From Leuconostocaceae bacterium ESL0958 (GTDB lineage: Bacteria > Bacillota > Bacilli > Lactobacillales > Lactobacillaceae), in contig JAQTHT010000015.1 of the NCBI GenBank assembly GCA_029433265.1, forward strand, positions 1 through 35,796: DNA of 35,796 bases, read 5' to 3'. Position 1 is the stretch's first letter; every line of letters begins with the position of its first letter. The notes below the pieces were generated by a model, which made no database searches, had not been told where the DNA came from, and saw only the letters and a list, made by a program, of their open reading frames with translations. This document shows positions 16,576 to 25,635 of the stretch, piece after piece. Position numbers and translations under genes: made by a program.

Positions 16576-17450
16576 TAGCGCATCTCCTTCCCTGTCAAAG
16601 CGACAAAGGCATCATCCATCGTTCCGGGACGATATTCAAAGTTCTCAATCACTGGTTGGTATTGGCGCAAGACAGCTAATGCTGTTTGCGTTTCTAGACC
16701 AGCAATTTGGTAGGCATCATCGGACAAGGTCGAATAGTCGATGTCCCGCTGGTCTAAGTCCTCTTGAAAGGTCTGACTGCCTGACTGCTTTAGCCAAACT
16801 GTTAATTGATTTTTTGCATAACGCGTTTTAATGGTCATTGCAGAACCAGTTGCAATCAAACGGCCATGGTCAATCACAAAGACCTCATCCGCACGATCGG
16901 CCTCATCTAGATAGTGCGTGGTCAGCACAATGGTTAGCCCTTGTTTTCGTTGCAGATGGTGCAACAACGTCCAAATAGCCTGCCGGGTTTGGATATCTAA
17001 TCCAGTGGTTGGTTCGTCGAGAAAGAGTACATCCGGCTGATTAAGCAAAGCTCGAGCAATATCAACCCGTCTTTTTTGTCCCCCTGACAGCGTCCCATAC
17101 TTTTGTTCTTGAAAATTAACTAGGCCTAATTCCACCAGCAAGTCTTGAATGTAGCTAGTATTAACTTGATGATATTGCTTAGCACGAATCATTAGGTTTT
17201 CGACAACAGTCAGCTCCGCATCTAAAACTGATTCTTGGAAAACCAATCCAATTTTGGTGCCTGACGAATAAATAACGGCACCGGCAGCAGGCTTCGATAA
17301 GCCCGTCAACATTTTCATTGTCGTGGACTTCCCAGCACCATTCGGTCCCAGCAGGGCCACCAGCTGCCCTTTTTCAATTTCCAAATTCAAATCATCAACT
17401 GCCTGATGATCCCCATAGCTTTGTGATAAGTGTTTTGTCTGAATTAACAT
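16575..17450 (-). CDS. ABC transporter ATP-binding protein (exporter)
   Basis: This 291-residue ATPase powers the ABC-2 exporter. Walker A is GPNGAGKST (35-43), the signature LSGGQKRR (121-128) and Walker B LFLDEP (142-147), followed by the H-loop TTHYLDEA. The C-terminal 80 residues form the extension common in drug-exporting DrrA-like ATPases. An ATG at 17456 lies directly against the AAAGGAG site, so I prefer the ATG at 17450, six bases from it. It is the first gene of a four-gene unit with the permease, LytTR and DUF3021-like genes. Confidence 0.93.
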   Translation of the reverse strand: MLIQTKHLSQSYGDHQAVDDLNLEIEKGQLVALLGPNGAGKSTTMKMLTGLSKPAAGAVIYSSGTKIGLVFQESVLDAELTVVENLMIRAKQYHQVNTSYIQDLLVELGLVNFQEQKYGTLSGGQKRRVDIARALLNQPDVLFLDEPTTGLDIQTRQAIWTLLHHLQRKQGLTIVLTTHYLDEADRADEVFVIDHGRLIATGSAMTIKTRYAKNQLTVWLKQSGSQTFQEDLDQRDIDYSTLSDDAYQIAGLETQTALAVLRQYQPVIENFEYRPGTMDDAFVALTGKEMR

Positions 17451-17472
17451 GTTCATCTCCTTTACTTGTTCT

Positions 17473-17540
17473 AGTATAGGAGCTTCTATTGATAAAAATT
17501 TTTTTGGACGCCAAGCGGTTCAGTTACCATGTTAAGCGGT
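17473..17540 (-). promoter_or_regulatory. LytTR-type direct repeat and -10 box upstream of the exporter
   Basis: The minus strand carries ACCGCTTRRC twice (17531-17540 and 17510-17519), exactly 21 bp apart, which puts both copies on one face of the helix. LytTR dimers are known to bind paired repeats with about this spacing. A TATACT -10 box (17473-17478) lies 31 bases past the second copy, and no -35 box is seen, as expected for an activated promoter. The likely regulator is the LytTR protein encoded three genes downstream. Confidence 0.65.
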
Positions 17541-17555
17541 CTTATAGGCAACATA

Positions 17556-17585
17556 AAAACCCCTAACCAATTGGTTAGGGGTTTT
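17556..17585 (-). terminator. Terminator at the end of the ribosomal protein superoperon
   Basis: A perfectly self-complementary 30-base stretch (arms AAAACCCCTAACCAA and its complement) is followed by T on the minus strand. It lies 11 bases past the rplQ stop and isolates the superoperon from the exporter cassette. Its symmetry allows action in both directions. Confidence 0.92.
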
Positions 17586-17596
17586 GAACAGTGAAA

Positions 17597-17980
17597 TTAG
17601 TCAACTAATTCCAAGATCACCATCTGAGCAGCATCGCCACGACGCTGAACAGTCTTCATGATCCGAGTGTAACCACCATTGCGGTCTGCAAAACGTGGTG
17701 CCACGTCTTCAAACAACTTTTGCAAAGCAGTCTGAACGCGAACCTTGTCGCCTTCTTCCTTCACGTCAGCAACTTCGTTACGAACGTAAGCGGCAGCCTT
17801 ACGGCGGGCAGCTAAGTCACCCTTCTTGCCGAGCGTAATCATTTGTTCAGCAGTCTTGCGGATTTCCTTAGCACGGGGTTCAGTGGTCTGAATCCGGCCG
17901 TTAATCAGCAAGTCCGTTGTCAAGTCACGCATCATTGCCTTCCGCTGTGATGAGGTACGGCCTAATTTACGGTATGACAT
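17597..17980 (-). CDS. rplQ: 50S ribosomal protein L17
   Basis: L17 (bL17), 127 residues, lies near the exit tunnel opening of the large subunit. [20 protein letters not shown] is the family start. It is the last gene of the alpha operon, 31 bases after rpoA, and is followed directly by a strong terminator. Confidence 0.98.
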   Translation of the reverse strand: MSYRKLGRTSSQRKAMMRDLTTDLLINGRIQTTEPRAKEIRKTAEQMITLGKKGDLAARRKAAAYVRNEVADVKEEGDKVRVQTALQKLFEDVAPRFADRNGGYTRIMKTVQRRGDAAQMVILELVD

Positions 17981-18011
17981 CGGTCAATCCTCCTTTTCTA
18001 AACGTTTTTGA

Positions 18012-18956
18012 TTAATCTTCTTGACGGAATCCGAGGCCCATTTCAACTAGCTTTTCCTGAATTTCGTCCAATGACTTCCGGCCCAAGTTCCGGACCTTCA
18101 TCATGTCGCTTTCAGAGCGGTCGGTTAATTCATCAATCGTGTTGATACCGGCCCGCTTCAAGCAGTTATAAGAGCGCACAGACAAGTCCAAGTCTTCAAT
18201 TGGGGCAGCATCCGTGTCCTGCTGGACAGTTTTTGCTGACTCAACCATCACATCTGTGGCTTCCGCCACTGGTGAGATATCGGTGAACAAAGTCAAGTGT
18301 TCTGTTAGAATCTTGGAACCAAGACTCAAAGCATCACTAGGCTTGATTGAACCGTTCGTCCAAACTTCCATCGTGAGCTTATCAAAATCATCACGCGCAC
18401 CAACACGCTTTTGCTCAACGTGATAGTTGACGCGATCGATTGGTGTGTAAATTGAATCAACCGTTAAAACACCGATTGGCATTTCATCACGTAATTGCTT
18501 GTTTTCTTCGGCTGAAGCGTAACCGCGGCCCTTAATGACCGTGACCGTCATGTGCAATGACTTGCCGGCTGCCAAAGTTGCAATGTGCAACTCTGGGTTC
18601 AGAACTTCAACGTCCGCAGACCCTTGCAGGTCAGCTGCCGTGACTTCCTTAGGACCAGCAACATCAATTTCCAATGACTGTTCTTCAGCTGAATCGGTCG
18701 CGAAGACAACTTTCTTGAGGTTCAAGATCAGCTGTGTCACGTCTTCTGACACCCCATCAACGGTGGAGAATTCGTGAACAACGCCGTCGATTTGGACGGA
18801 GTTGATGGCGACACCAGGAAGCGATGACAGCAGAACGCGCCGGAGGGAGTTACCCAAGGTCGTTCCATAGCCACGTTCCAGAGGTTCTACGACAAACTTG
18901 CCGTAGTTGGCATCCTCTTCGATGTTATGAATATCTGGCTTTTCAAATTCAATCAT
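18012..18956 (-). CDS. rpoA: RNA polymerase alpha subunit
   Basis: The alpha subunit dimerises to nucleate RNA polymerase assembly. The 314 residues match the family. The N-terminal domain spans about 1-228 and includes [26 protein letters not shown] flexible linker rich in acidic and Thr/Gln residues follows. The C-terminal domain (about 245-314), with [20 protein letters not shown] and [11 protein letters not shown], contacts upstream promoter DNA and activators. The start ATG has no ideal Shine-Dalgarno: a G run lies about 15 bases upstream and AAGAG is nearer. Confidence 0.98.
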   Translation of the reverse strand: MIEFEKPDIHNIEEDANYGKFVVEPLERGYGTTLGNSLRRVLLSSLPGVAINSVQIDGVVHEFSTVDGVSEDVTQLILNLKKVVFATDSAEEQSLEIDVAGPKEVTAADLQGSADVEVLNPELHIATLAAGKSLHMTVTVIKGRGYASAEENKQLRDEMPIGVLTVDSIYTPIDRVNYHVEQKRVGARDDFDKLTMEVWTNGSIKPSDALSLGSKILTEHLTLFTDISPVAEATDVMVESAKTVQQDTDAAPIEDLDLSVRSYNCLKRAGINTIDELTDRSESDMMKVRNLGRKSLDEIQEKLVEMGLGFRQED

Positions 18957-19004
18957 CTGTTAACTCTTACCCCCCTCTTTCAAAGCAAGCGCAATGAAAT
19001 TCAA

Positions 19005-19391
19005 TTAAACACGACGACGCTTTGGTGGGCGAGATCCGTTATGGGGAACTGGGGTAACATCCTTGATTGAAGTTACTTCGAGACCAGCTGCGGCCAATGC
19101 ACGAATAGCTGATTCACGACCGGAACCAGGACCCTTAACCGTTACTGCAACGGTGCGCATGTTTACTTCCATGGCCGTCTTTGCAGCGGCATCGGCTGCC
19201 ATTTGAGCAGCAAATGGTGTTGACTTACGGGAACCCTTAAATCCAAGGGCACCGGCTGATGACCAGGCAACAGCGTTCCCTTGGTTATCAGTAATCATGA
19301 CAATGGTGTTGTTGAAAGTAGCGTGGATGTGGGCCACACCGGTTTCAATGTTCTTTTTCGCGCGACGCTTGCGCTGAGTGCGAACTGCCAT
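19005..19391 (-). CDS. rpsK: 30S ribosomal protein S11
   Basis: S11 (uS11), 128 residues, sits on the platform of the small subunit near the mRNA exit. [15 protein letters not shown] and [13 protein letters not shown] are family signatures, and the basic tail SRPPKRRRV is usual. It is separated from rpsM by an unusually long 155-base stretch with three small hairpins. Confidence 0.98.
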   Translation of the reverse strand: MAVRTQRKRRAKKNIETGVAHIHATFNNTIVMITDNQGNAVAWSSAGALGFKGSRKSTPFAAQMAADAAAKTAMEVNMRTVAVTVKGPGSGRESAIRALAAAGLEVTSIKDVTPVPHNGSRPPKRRRV

Positions 19392-19546
19392 AATATGCCT
19401 CCTTTTTCTATCTTATAATTTCTCGGATGGTCAAAGCCATCAACCTTACACAACTATGGTTGTGATAATCATTTCTCACGAAAGTGAGGCTCTTTTAAAA
19501 ATTGGCTTACGCCGCTTTTTTAGGAAAGAGATGGCAATCAGAAGAA
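19392..19546 (-). other. Structured intercistronic region between rpsM and rpsK
   Basis: This 155-base gap is long for a ribosomal operon. Its minus strand can fold into three successive hairpins: CTCAC/GTGAG with a TTTC loop (19475-19488), CACAAC/GTTGTG (19449-19464) and GATGG/CCATC (19426-19441). The ribosome-binding site of rpsK follows. None has a T run, so they are not terminators. They may be a processing, stability or translation-control element. Confidence 0.5.
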
Positions 19547-19918
19547 TTACTTCTTCTTACCTGCAATTGCCGTAGCTGGGCCTTTGCGCGTACGGGCGTT
19601 GTTCTTCGTGTGTTGTCCACGAACAGGCAAGCCCTTACGGTGACGAATACCACGGTACGAAGCGATTTCTTGCAAGCCCTTGATGTCAAGGGAGATCTTA
19701 CGACGCAAATCACCTTCCAACTGCAAGTTCAACTTAGCGATTGCTTCACGAATCTTGTCTTCGTCGTCGACGGACAAGTCACGAACGCGGATGTCTTCTG
19801 AAACACCAGCTTCTGCCAAGATCTTCTGTGCAGTGGCTGCACCGATTCCGTAGATGTATGTTAAGCCAATGACAATTCGCTTGTCACGTGGCAAATCGAT
19901 ACCTTCAATACGAGCCAT
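19547..19918 (-). CDS. rpsM: 30S ribosomal protein S13
   Basis: S13 (uS13), 123 residues, lies in the head of the small subunit and contacts the large subunit and P-site t[23 protein letters not shown] is the family start, and the basic C-terminus [20 protein letters not shown] is usual. It follows rpmJ in the alpha operon. Confidence 0.98.
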   Translation of the reverse strand: MARIEGIDLPRDKRIVIGLTYIYGIGAATAQKILAEAGVSEDIRVRDLSVDDEDKIREAIAKLNLQLEGDLRRKISLDIKGLQEIASYRGIRHRKGLPVRGQHTKNNARTRKGPATAIAGKKK

Positions 19919-19994
19919 AACAATTTACCTCCTTTTGTTATTTTGATATAAAACTTTTGTTTTTAATCAAGCGATTATTAGTGAGTGGTAAGAC

Positions 19995-20114
19995 TTACTT
20001 ACCTGCGCGTTGCTTGTGCTTTGCGTTGGCTGGGCAAATAACCATTGTCCGACCATTACGCTTGATCACACGGCATGCATCGCACATCTTCTTTACTGAT
20101 GGACGTACTTTCAT
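19995..20114 (-). CDS. rpmJ: 50S ribosomal protein L36
   Basis: This 39-residue gene is too short for ordinary ORF cut-offs but is clear between infA and rpsM. The translation begins [19 protein letters not shown] and ends KHKQRAGK. Cys11, Cys14, Cys27 and His33 form the zinc-binding CxxC...C...H set of the metal-binding L36 type. A Shine-Dalgarno-like AGGAGG stretch lies upstream of the ATG. Confidence 0.95.
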   Translation of the reverse strand: MKVRPSVKKMCDACRVIKRNGRTMVICPANAKHKQRAGK

Positions 20115-20156
20115 AATCTATTCCTCCTATTCGGTTAACTGATTATCTACCGTGTC

Positions 20157-20375
20157 CTAGTTGCGGAAACGGTAAGTAATACGACCTTTTGTCAAGTCGT
20201 ATGGTGACATCTCAACTGTGACACGATCCCCAGGCAAGATCCGAATATAATTCTTTCGAATCTTACCGGAGACATGTGCTAAGATGACCGCACCATTTTC
20301 AAGTTCGACTTGAAACATTGCATTTGGCATCGTCTCTTTGATTCTGCCTTCAATTTCAATGACATCGTTGGCCAC
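20157..20375 (-). CDS. infA: Translation initiation factor IF-1
   Basis: IF-1 binds the A site of the small subunit during initiation. The 72-residue single OB-fold protein is standard length ([21 protein letters not shown]). The start codon is GTG with AGGAGG upstream. It opens a new transcription unit (infA-rpmJ-rpsM-rpsK-rpoA-rplQ) with its own promoter, located just after adk. Confidence 0.97.
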   Translation of the reverse strand: MANDVIEIEGRIKETMPNAMFQVELENGAVILAHVSGKIRKNYIRILPGDRVTVEMSPYDLTKGRITYRFRN

Positions 20376-20435
20376 GCAGATTACCTCCTATGTAACCATT
20401 GCTACACATAATCAGATAAGTGCTTAACCTATCAA

Positions 20436-20464
20436 ATTATAGCAGAAAAACCCTGTTCTCACAA
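20436..20464 (-). promoter_or_regulatory. Promoter of infA embedded in a terminator-like hairpin
   Basis: TTGTGA (20459-20464) and TATAAT (20436-20441) are separated by 17 bases. The -35 box lies within an imperfect hairpin that starts at the adk stop and ends in a T run, so read-through from adk and initiation at infA share sequence. The rpsJ promoter has the same layout. Confidence 0.78.
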
Positions 20465-20472
20465 GGATTTTC

Positions 20473-21039
20473 TTAGTTTACCTGATCCAGTACCTGTTTC
20501 ACTTCTCCGTAAATGACATCCAAGTCATTGTCACCATTAATGGTGTGTAAGACATCGGCTTGACGATAATAGTCAACAACGGGCATGTTGGCTTCCTTGT
20601 TGACTTCGATCCGATGTTCAATGACATCCTTGGTGTCATCTGCTCGACCACGCTTCAACAGCCGGTCGACCAGCACGTCATCAGCCACTTCAAAGTAAAG
20701 CGCTGCTGATACCGCTTGGTTCTGTTCAGACAAGAATTCATCTAAGAACTTTGCCTGGTCCTGGTTACGGGGATAACCGTCCAACATGAAACCATTTGCG
20801 ACTACGTCTGCCTGGGTCAACCGGTCGGCGACCATGGCATTCGTAATTTCATCTGGTACCAAGTTACCGGCATCCATGTATTGACGGGCCTTCTCCCCCA
20901 GTGCAGTTTGATCCTTCAAGTTCGCACGGAAAATATCACCCGTACTAATATGCACCATTGGGTAGTCAGCCACAATCTTCTCGGCTTGTGTTCCCTTTCC
21001 TGCACCGGGCAGACCTAATAAAATAACATTCGTCGTCAT
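20473..21039 (-). CDS. adk: Adenylate kinase, short form
   Basis: Adenylate kinase interconverts ATP, AMP and ADP. The P-loop GLPGAGKGT is at 8-16, and the AMP-binding and LID arginines are present. The 188 residues correspond to the short type: the LID region ([19 protein letters not shown]) lacks the roughly 27-residue insert and the zinc-binding cysteines of the long Bacillus type. It follows secY by three bases, the usual gene order. Confidence 0.97.
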   Translation of the reverse strand: MTTNVILLGLPGAGKGTQAEKIVADYPMVHISTGDIFRANLKDQTALGEKARQYMDAGNLVPDEITNAMVADRLTQADVVANGFMLDGYPRNQDQAKFLDEFLSEQNQAVSAALYFEVADDVLVDRLLKRGRADDTKDVIEHRIEVNKEANMPVVDYYRQADVLHTINGDNDLDVIYGEVKQVLDQVN

Positions 21040-21042
21040 TTA

Positions 21043-22353
21043 TTACTCCTTCTTTGCTGAATGAATAAAGCCAACATAGTTCCGCTTCTGCATCAAACCA
21101 TCCACCTGGCGGAGCAAATCGAGGGTTACCCCGATTGCAATCAGCAAGGACGTACCGCCCAAGCCAATCTTTTCGTTCAAGCCCCAAACATCAGAGGCAA
21201 TCAACGGTACCAAGGCCACAAAACCTAAGTAGAGTGAACCAACAAAAGACAAGTGGAGCAAGAGGCTCGTAATGAACTTTTGTGTCTCTTCACCGGGCCG
21301 CACTGAAACAATGTAGGCCCCCTGCTTTTGCAGGTTTTCTGACAGCTTTTCAGGATTGACCTGAACAAAGGCGTAGAAGTAAGTAAAGAGAATAATCAGT
21401 ACCGTGTAGAAAATCGCACCAGTGGTCGTCTGCATGGAAAAGAGTTCCTTACATACTTTAAACCACTCAGCATTACCGTACTTGTTTTGGAAAGCAAACA
21501 AAATTGTTTGCGGTGTCGAAATCAAAGATGATGCAAAGATCACCGGAATCACACCTGAAACGTTCAGCTTCAAAGGTAGGTAAGCTTCTGATCCATAGGA
21601 TGAAGCAGACCGCGTGTACTGAATTTGCAGCTTACGACTGGCTTCGTAGAACCAAGTCGTAATGCCGATGACCAGCACAATAGCAGCAATCAAAACTGCC
21701 ATAAAAATCCAACCGGTGACTTCTTGCCCAGAACCTGCATCCAGAATATTTTCCTTGAACAGGTCATAGAATCCGCCGGGTGTTTGTGAAATAATACCGG
21801 CAAAGATAATCATGGAAACGCCGTTTCCAAGACCCTTTTCCGTAATCATTTCCCCCAGCCACATGGCAAAGAAAGTCCCCATGGTCATCACAGAGCCAAT
21901 CAATAGGAAGGATGTGACGTTGTTGGTGTGCTGAACCAGGCCATAGGCGGCCAAGGAATTGAAACCAGCGGTAATCCCCACTGATTGCAAAAAAGCAAAG
22001 ACGATGGTCAGCCAACGAGTTGCTTGATTGAGCTTTCGTCGACCAACTTCGCCTTGCTTACTCCATTCAACAAAACGTGGCACGATATCTAACTGCAGCA
22101 ACTGCACCACAATTTGGGCCGTCACGTAGGGCGAAACACCCATTGCGAACAATGAGAAGTTTAGCAACCCACCACCCGAGAAAATATTTAAGATATTCAA
22201 CAGACCAGAAGAGGAAACCGACTTCAAGGCAGCCGGGTTCACCCCGGGCACCGTGATGTGCGTCCCAATTCGGTAAACAAAAAGGATGAGGACAGTCCAC
22301 AACAACTTTTTGCGAATATCTTTTTGTCGGATAGCGTTAAATAGCGTGCGCAT
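21043..22353 (-). CDS. secY: Preprotein translocase subunit SecY
   Basis: SecY is the pore subunit of the Sec translocon that exports and inserts proteins. The 436 residues carry the expected ten membrane segments. GTHITVPGVNP near residue 35 and GGLLNFSLFAMGVSPYVTAQI around 62-82 cover the plug and second helix region. The cytoplasmic loop QVNPEKLSENLQKQGAYI is the SecA and ribosome docking part. It starts three bases after rplO. Confidence 0.98.
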   Translation of the reverse strand: MRTLFNAIRQKDIRKKLLWTVLILFVYRIGTHITVPGVNPAALKSVSSSGLLNILNIFSGGGLLNFSLFAMGVSPYVTAQIVVQLLQLDIVPRFVEWSKQGEVGRRKLNQATRWLTIVFAFLQSVGITAGFNSLAAYGLVQHTNNVTSFLLIGSVMTMGTFFAMWLGEMITEKGLGNGVSMIIFAGIISQTPGGFYDLFKENILDAGSGQEVTGWIFMAVLIAAIVLVIGITTWFYEASRKLQIQYTRSASSYGSEAYLPLKLNVSGVIPVIFASSLISTPQTILFAFQNKYGNAEWFKVCKELFSMQTTTGAIFYTVLIILFTYFYAFVQVNPEKLSENLQKQGAYIVSVRPGEETQKFITSLLLHLSFVGSLYLGFVALVPLIASDVWGLNEKIGLGGTSLLIAIGVTLDLLRQVDGLMQKRNYVGFIHSAKKE

Positions 22354-22356
22354 AAT

Positions 22357-22791
22357 TTAAAGTACCTCTACTGAACCACCAGCGGCTTCGATAGCTTGCT
22401 TAGCGGCGTCAGAGAACTTGTTTGCCTTGATTGACAACTTCTTGTCCAAAGAACCGTTGGCCAAGATCTTGATGCCATCCTTTTGGTTCTTCACAACACC
22501 AGCTTCAATCAACAAAGCAGGCGTTACTTCGGCACCGTTGTCAAATTGGTTCAACTTGTCCAAGTTGACAACAGCATATTCCTTGCGGGAAATGTTGGTA
22601 AAACCACGCTTAGGAATCCGGCGGTACAAAGGCATTTGACCACCTTCGAAACCAAGACGAGTGTTGCCACGGGCCTTTTGTCCCTTTTGTCCACGACCGG
22701 ACGTCTTACCATTTCCGGCAGAAGTACCACGGCCGACACGGCTGCGGTTACGACGGGAACCGGCAGCAGGTTGCAATTGATTCAAATCCAT
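22357..22791 (-). CDS. rplO: 50S ribosomal protein L15
   Basis: L15 (uL15), 144 residues, is a late assembly protein of the large subunit. The Gly/Arg-rich N-terminus ([20 protein letters not shown]) is characteristic and threads into 23S rRNA. It lies between rpmD and secY as in most bacteria. Confidence 0.98.
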   Translation of the reverse strand: MDLNQLQPAAGSRRNRSRVGRGTSAGNGKTSGRGQKGQKARGNTRLGFEGGQMPLYRRIPKRGFTNISRKEYAVVNLDKLNQFDNGAEVTPALLIEAGVVKNQKDGIKILANGSLDKKLSIKANKFSDAAKQAIEAAGGSVEVL

Positions 22792-22820
22792 CGTTTGGTC
22801 CCTCCTTTTCTAAAAGTTTT

Positions 22821-23003
22821 TTACTTAACTTCTTCGACAGAAACAAGGTGGGCAATGTGGAAAATTGCGCCACGAGTTGCTTCGTTATCTGGCTTCACCA
22901 CTGAGCTTGATACCCGGTTAAGTCCCAATGACTTAACGATGGCACGTTGCTTAGGCAAACGGTGAGCCGCACTCTTAATCAAAGTGATTTTCAAATCAGC
23001 CAT
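22821..23003 (-). CDS. rpmD: 50S ribosomal protein L30
   Basis: L30 (uL30), 60 residues, is a small protein of the large subunit. [19 protein letters not shown] followed by [20 protein letters not shown] is the family pattern. It begins 11 bases after rpsE. Confidence 0.97.
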   Translation of the reverse strand: MADLKITLIKSAAHRLPKQRAIVKSLGLNRVSSSVVKPDNEATRGAIFHIAHLVSVEEVK

Positions 23004-23014
23004 GTGCTCACTCC

Positions 23015-23521
23015 TTATTCAGCCATGTGTTCCAAAGAAACACCACGTAACTTTGCTTGTTCCTCAGCATCCTTCAACTGCTTCAAGCCGTCGAACGTTG
23101 CACGAACAACGTTAACAGGCGTTGCAGAACCGAGTGACTTGGCCGTCACATCGTTGATGCCGGCCAATTCCATGACGGCACGAGTGGCACCACCAGCGGC
23201 AACACCAGCACCTTCAGCGGCGGGCTTAATCAAAATCTTACCACCACTGTATGAACCAAGGACATCGTGAGGAATCGTAGTACCAACCTGTGGCACCGTG
23301 ATCAAGTTGCGCTTAGCATCTTCAACGGCCTTGCGGATGGCTTCTGGCACTTCCTGTGCCTTACCAGTACCAAAACCAACGTGACCTTGCTTGTCACCAA
23401 CGACAACCAATGCACCGAAGCGCAAACGACGGCCACCCTTGACAACCTTGGTAACACGGTTAATGGCAACCACGTTTTCTTCTAATTCGCCCAATTCTTG
23501 TGGGTTTACGAATTCAACCAT
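23015..23521 (-). CDS. rpsE: 30S ribosomal protein S5
   Basis: S5 (uS5), 168 residues, acts in decoding accuracy and mRNA unwinding at the entry channel. The N-terminal RNA-binding domain includes [20 protein letters not shown]; changes in this loop are known for spectinomycin resistance in other bacteria. The C-terminal domain begins near residue 85. Confidence 0.98.
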   Translation of the reverse strand: MVEFVNPQELGELEENVVAINRVTKVVKGGRRLRFGALVVVGDKQGHVGFGTGKAQEVPEAIRKAVEDAKRNLITVPQVGTTIPHDVLGSYSGGKILIKPAAEGAGVAAGGATRAVMELAGINDVTAKSLGSATPVNVVRATFDGLKQLKDAEEQAKLRGVSLEHMAE

Positions 23522-23541
23522 TTGTGTAATTCCTCCTTTCC

Positions 23542-23895
23542 TTAGAACTTCAAACCGTTTTCACGAGCAGCGTCGGCCAAAGCCTTGACACGGCCGTGAT
23601 AAACATAACCACCACGGTCAAAGACAACTTCTTCGATGCCCTTTGCTTGACCGTTCTTGGCAATTAATTCACCGACCTTGATGGCTTGTTCAACCTTCGT
23701 ACCGGTTACTTCTGAACTTTGTGATGAGGCACTTGCTAGCGTTACACCCGCTACGTCATCAATCAATTGAGCGTAGATGTGAACATTAGAACGGAAAACG
23801 TTCAAACGTGGGCGAGCAGCAGTACCAGAAATCTTGCCGCGAACGCGCTTGTGGCGCTTAACACGGAGCTTATTCTTATCTGGTTTTGTAATCAT
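23542..23895 (-). CDS. rplR: 50S ribosomal protein L18
   Basis: L18 (uL18), 117 residues, binds 5S rRNA with L5. The frame is open 11 codons further to a GTG at 23928, but the family start [19 protein letters not shown] and the AAGGAAAG upstream of the ATG at 23895 favour the shorter form. It lies between rplF and rpsE. Confidence 0.96.
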   Translation of the reverse strand: MITKPDKNKLRVKRHKRVRGKISGTAARPRLNVFRSNVHIYAQLIDDVAGVTLASASSQSSEVTGTKVEQAIKVGELIAKNGQAKGIEEVVFDRGGYVYHGRVKALADAARENGLKF

Positions 23896-23974
23896 AGCTG
23901 TGCTTTCCTTTTCTTGGTGGGTAACCACCAGTTAATATCTGCTTTTAAATGGTTAGACGGTGTAAAGGTTCGCT

Positions 23975-24511
23975 TTACTTACCAGTCTTACCTTCCTTAC
24001 GCTTAACAACTTCGTTTTCGTAACGGATTCCCTTACCCTTATAAGGTTCAGGCGTCCGAACGGCGCGGATTTCCGCAGCGAAGTCACCAACGAGTTGCTT
24101 GTTGATACCAGAAACTTTGATCGTCAAAGCGTCAGGCACTTCAACTTCCAAACCTTCCCGGTCTTCAAAAGTAACTGGGTGGGAGTAACCAGCGGACAAA
24201 GTCAAAGTAGAACCAGACTTTGCGGCACGGTAACCAACCCCAACCATCTTCAACGTCTTAGTGAAACCATTGGTAACACCTTCGACCATGTTGGCAAAGT
24301 TAGCGTTCGTGGCACCATGCAAGGCACGGTGCTTCTTGTCTTCTGCTGCACGAGTGAAGGTAACTTCGTTACCCTCCATGTGCATCGTGATTTCAGGTGA
24401 GAAAGTTTGTGTCAATTCACCCTTAGGTCCCTTAACAGTGACAACGTCGCCGTCTTGCTTGACGTCAACGCCTTCAGGGATGTGTACCACGCGATTTCCA
24501 ATACGGCTCAT
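23975..24511 (-). CDS. rplF: 50S ribosomal protein L6
   Basis: L6 (uL6), 178 residues, lies near the sarcin-ricin loop and the factor-binding site. It shows the two repeated domains of the family and the end motif [14 protein letters not shown]. The 79-base gap to rplR downstream holds nothing I can name. Confidence 0.98.
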   Translation of the reverse strand: MSRIGNRVVHIPEGVDVKQDGDVVTVKGPKGELTQTFSPEITMHMEGNEVTFTRAAEDKKHRALHGATNANFANMVEGVTNGFTKTLKMVGVGYRAAKSGSTLTLSAGYSHPVTFEDREGLEVEVPDALTIKVSGINKQLVGDFAAEIRAVRTPEPYKGKGIRYENEVVKRKEGKTGK

Positions 24512-24535
24512 GGTAAGTCTCCTTTCTTAGATATA

Positions 24536-24934
24536 TTACCAAACGTAAGCCAGCACTTCGCCGCCGACTTGCTTTGCACGGGCATCCTTATCAGTAATCA
24601 CACCTTGTGACGTTGATACGATGGCAATACCCAAACCGTTCAATACCTTTGGCATATCTTCGGCCTTCACATACTTACGCAAACCTGGCTTTGAAACACG
24701 CTTCAAAGTAGTAATCACACGGCGCTTGTCTTCCCCGTACTTCAAGAATACGCGGATCAAGCCTTGCTTGTTATCTTCCACATATTCCACGTCACGGATG
24801 AAACCTTCTTGCTTCAAGATTTCGGCCATGTTCTTCTTCATCTTAGATGCTGGGATTTCAACTGAATCGTGACGGGCCAAGTTGGCGTTACGAATCCGAG
24901 TCAAAAAATCAGCAATTGGATCAGTCATAGACAT
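24536..24934 (-). CDS. rpsH: 30S ribosomal protein S8
   Basis: S8 (uS8), 132 residues, binds the central domain of 16S rRNA and in some bacteria represses its own operon. [18 protein letters not shown] and the end [26 protein letters not shown] are diagnostic. An AGGAGG lies ten bases before the first ATG and 16 before the third codon's ATG, so I keep the first. The expected rpsN is absent upstream. Confidence 0.97.
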   Translation of the reverse strand: MSMTDPIADFLTRIRNANLARHDSVEIPASKMKKNMAEILKQEGFIRDVEYVEDNKQGLIRVFLKYGEDKRRVITTLKRVSKPGLRKYVKAEDMPKVLNGLGIAIVSTSQGVITDKDARAKQVGGEVLAYVW

Positions 24935-25061
24935 CTATCGATATCCTCCTTATTATTTTTGAACGCAATCAATTGCTTGACACGCTCTTAAGTAAAAAAG
25001 ACGGGTGGTCCTTTTTACTTAAAAACGCGTCACTCAAAGAGCGACTGCATTTTTAAATGGC
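24935..25061 (-). other. Intercistronic region where rpsN would normally lie, with two hairpins
   Basis: No S14 gene is found in any frame between rplE and rpsH. The 127 bases instead fold into a 7-bp hairpin (25029-25045, loop of three) and a 15-bp stem with a 5-base loop (24988-25022), each with one G-T pair. No long T run follows the long stem, so it is not an ordinary terminator. The ribosome-binding site of rpsH is at its end. Control or processing of the rpsH part of the message is possible. Confidence 0.6.
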
Positions 25062-25604
25062 TTACTTGGCAAAAGGCATGCCCAAGCCAGCAAGCATTTC
25101 GTGACTTTGTTCATCGTTTTCGGCCGTCGTGACAATCACGATGTCCAAACCACGAACGCGGTTCACCTTGTCAAAGTCGATTTCAGGGAAAATCAACTGT
25201 TCACGGATACCCAACGTGTAGTTTCCGCGACCATCAAAGGCCTTAGCAGAAACACCGTGGAAATCACGAACACGTGGCAAAGAGATGTTAATCAACTTGT
25301 CCAAGAACTGGTACATGCGGTCTCCACGCAAAGTAACCTTGGCACCGATGGCCATTCCTTCACGCAAACGGAAACCGGCGATTGACTTCTTCGCACGCGT
25401 AATTACTGGTTGCTGTCCAGCAATCAGCTTCAATTCTTCAACCGCTTCATCGAGGTTCTTGGAGTTTGAAACTGCATCACCAACACCCATGTTCAAAACG
25501 ATCTTTTCGATCTTAGGAACTTGCATTGGTGAAGTAAAGTTAAACTTCTTGATCAAAGCAGGTTGAACTTCATTAACATATTTTTCTTTTAATTCAGTTG
25601 CCAT
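25062..25604 (-). CDS. rplE: 50S ribosomal protein L5
   Basis: L5 (uL5), 180 residues, binds 5S rRNA and contacts P-site t[22 protein letters not shown] and [20 protein letters not shown] are family signatures. It follows rplX by 31 bases. Confidence 0.98.
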   Translation of the reverse strand: MATELKEKYVNEVQPALIKKFNFTSPMQVPKIEKIVLNMGVGDAVSNSKNLDEAVEELKLIAGQQPVITRAKKSIAGFRLREGMAIGAKVTLRGDRMYQFLDKLINISLPRVRDFHGVSAKAFDGRGNYTLGIREQLIFPEIDFDKVNRVRGLDIVIVTTAENDEQSHEMLAGLGMPFAK

Positions 25605-25635
25605 GATAATGATTTCTACCTTTCAAAAATAGTAA

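Noticed and set aside
22483-22965. Plus-strand frame of 160 codons antisense to rplO and rpmD
   Set aside because: It is a shadow of two certain ribosomal protein genes; the product is low-complexity and unlike any family.
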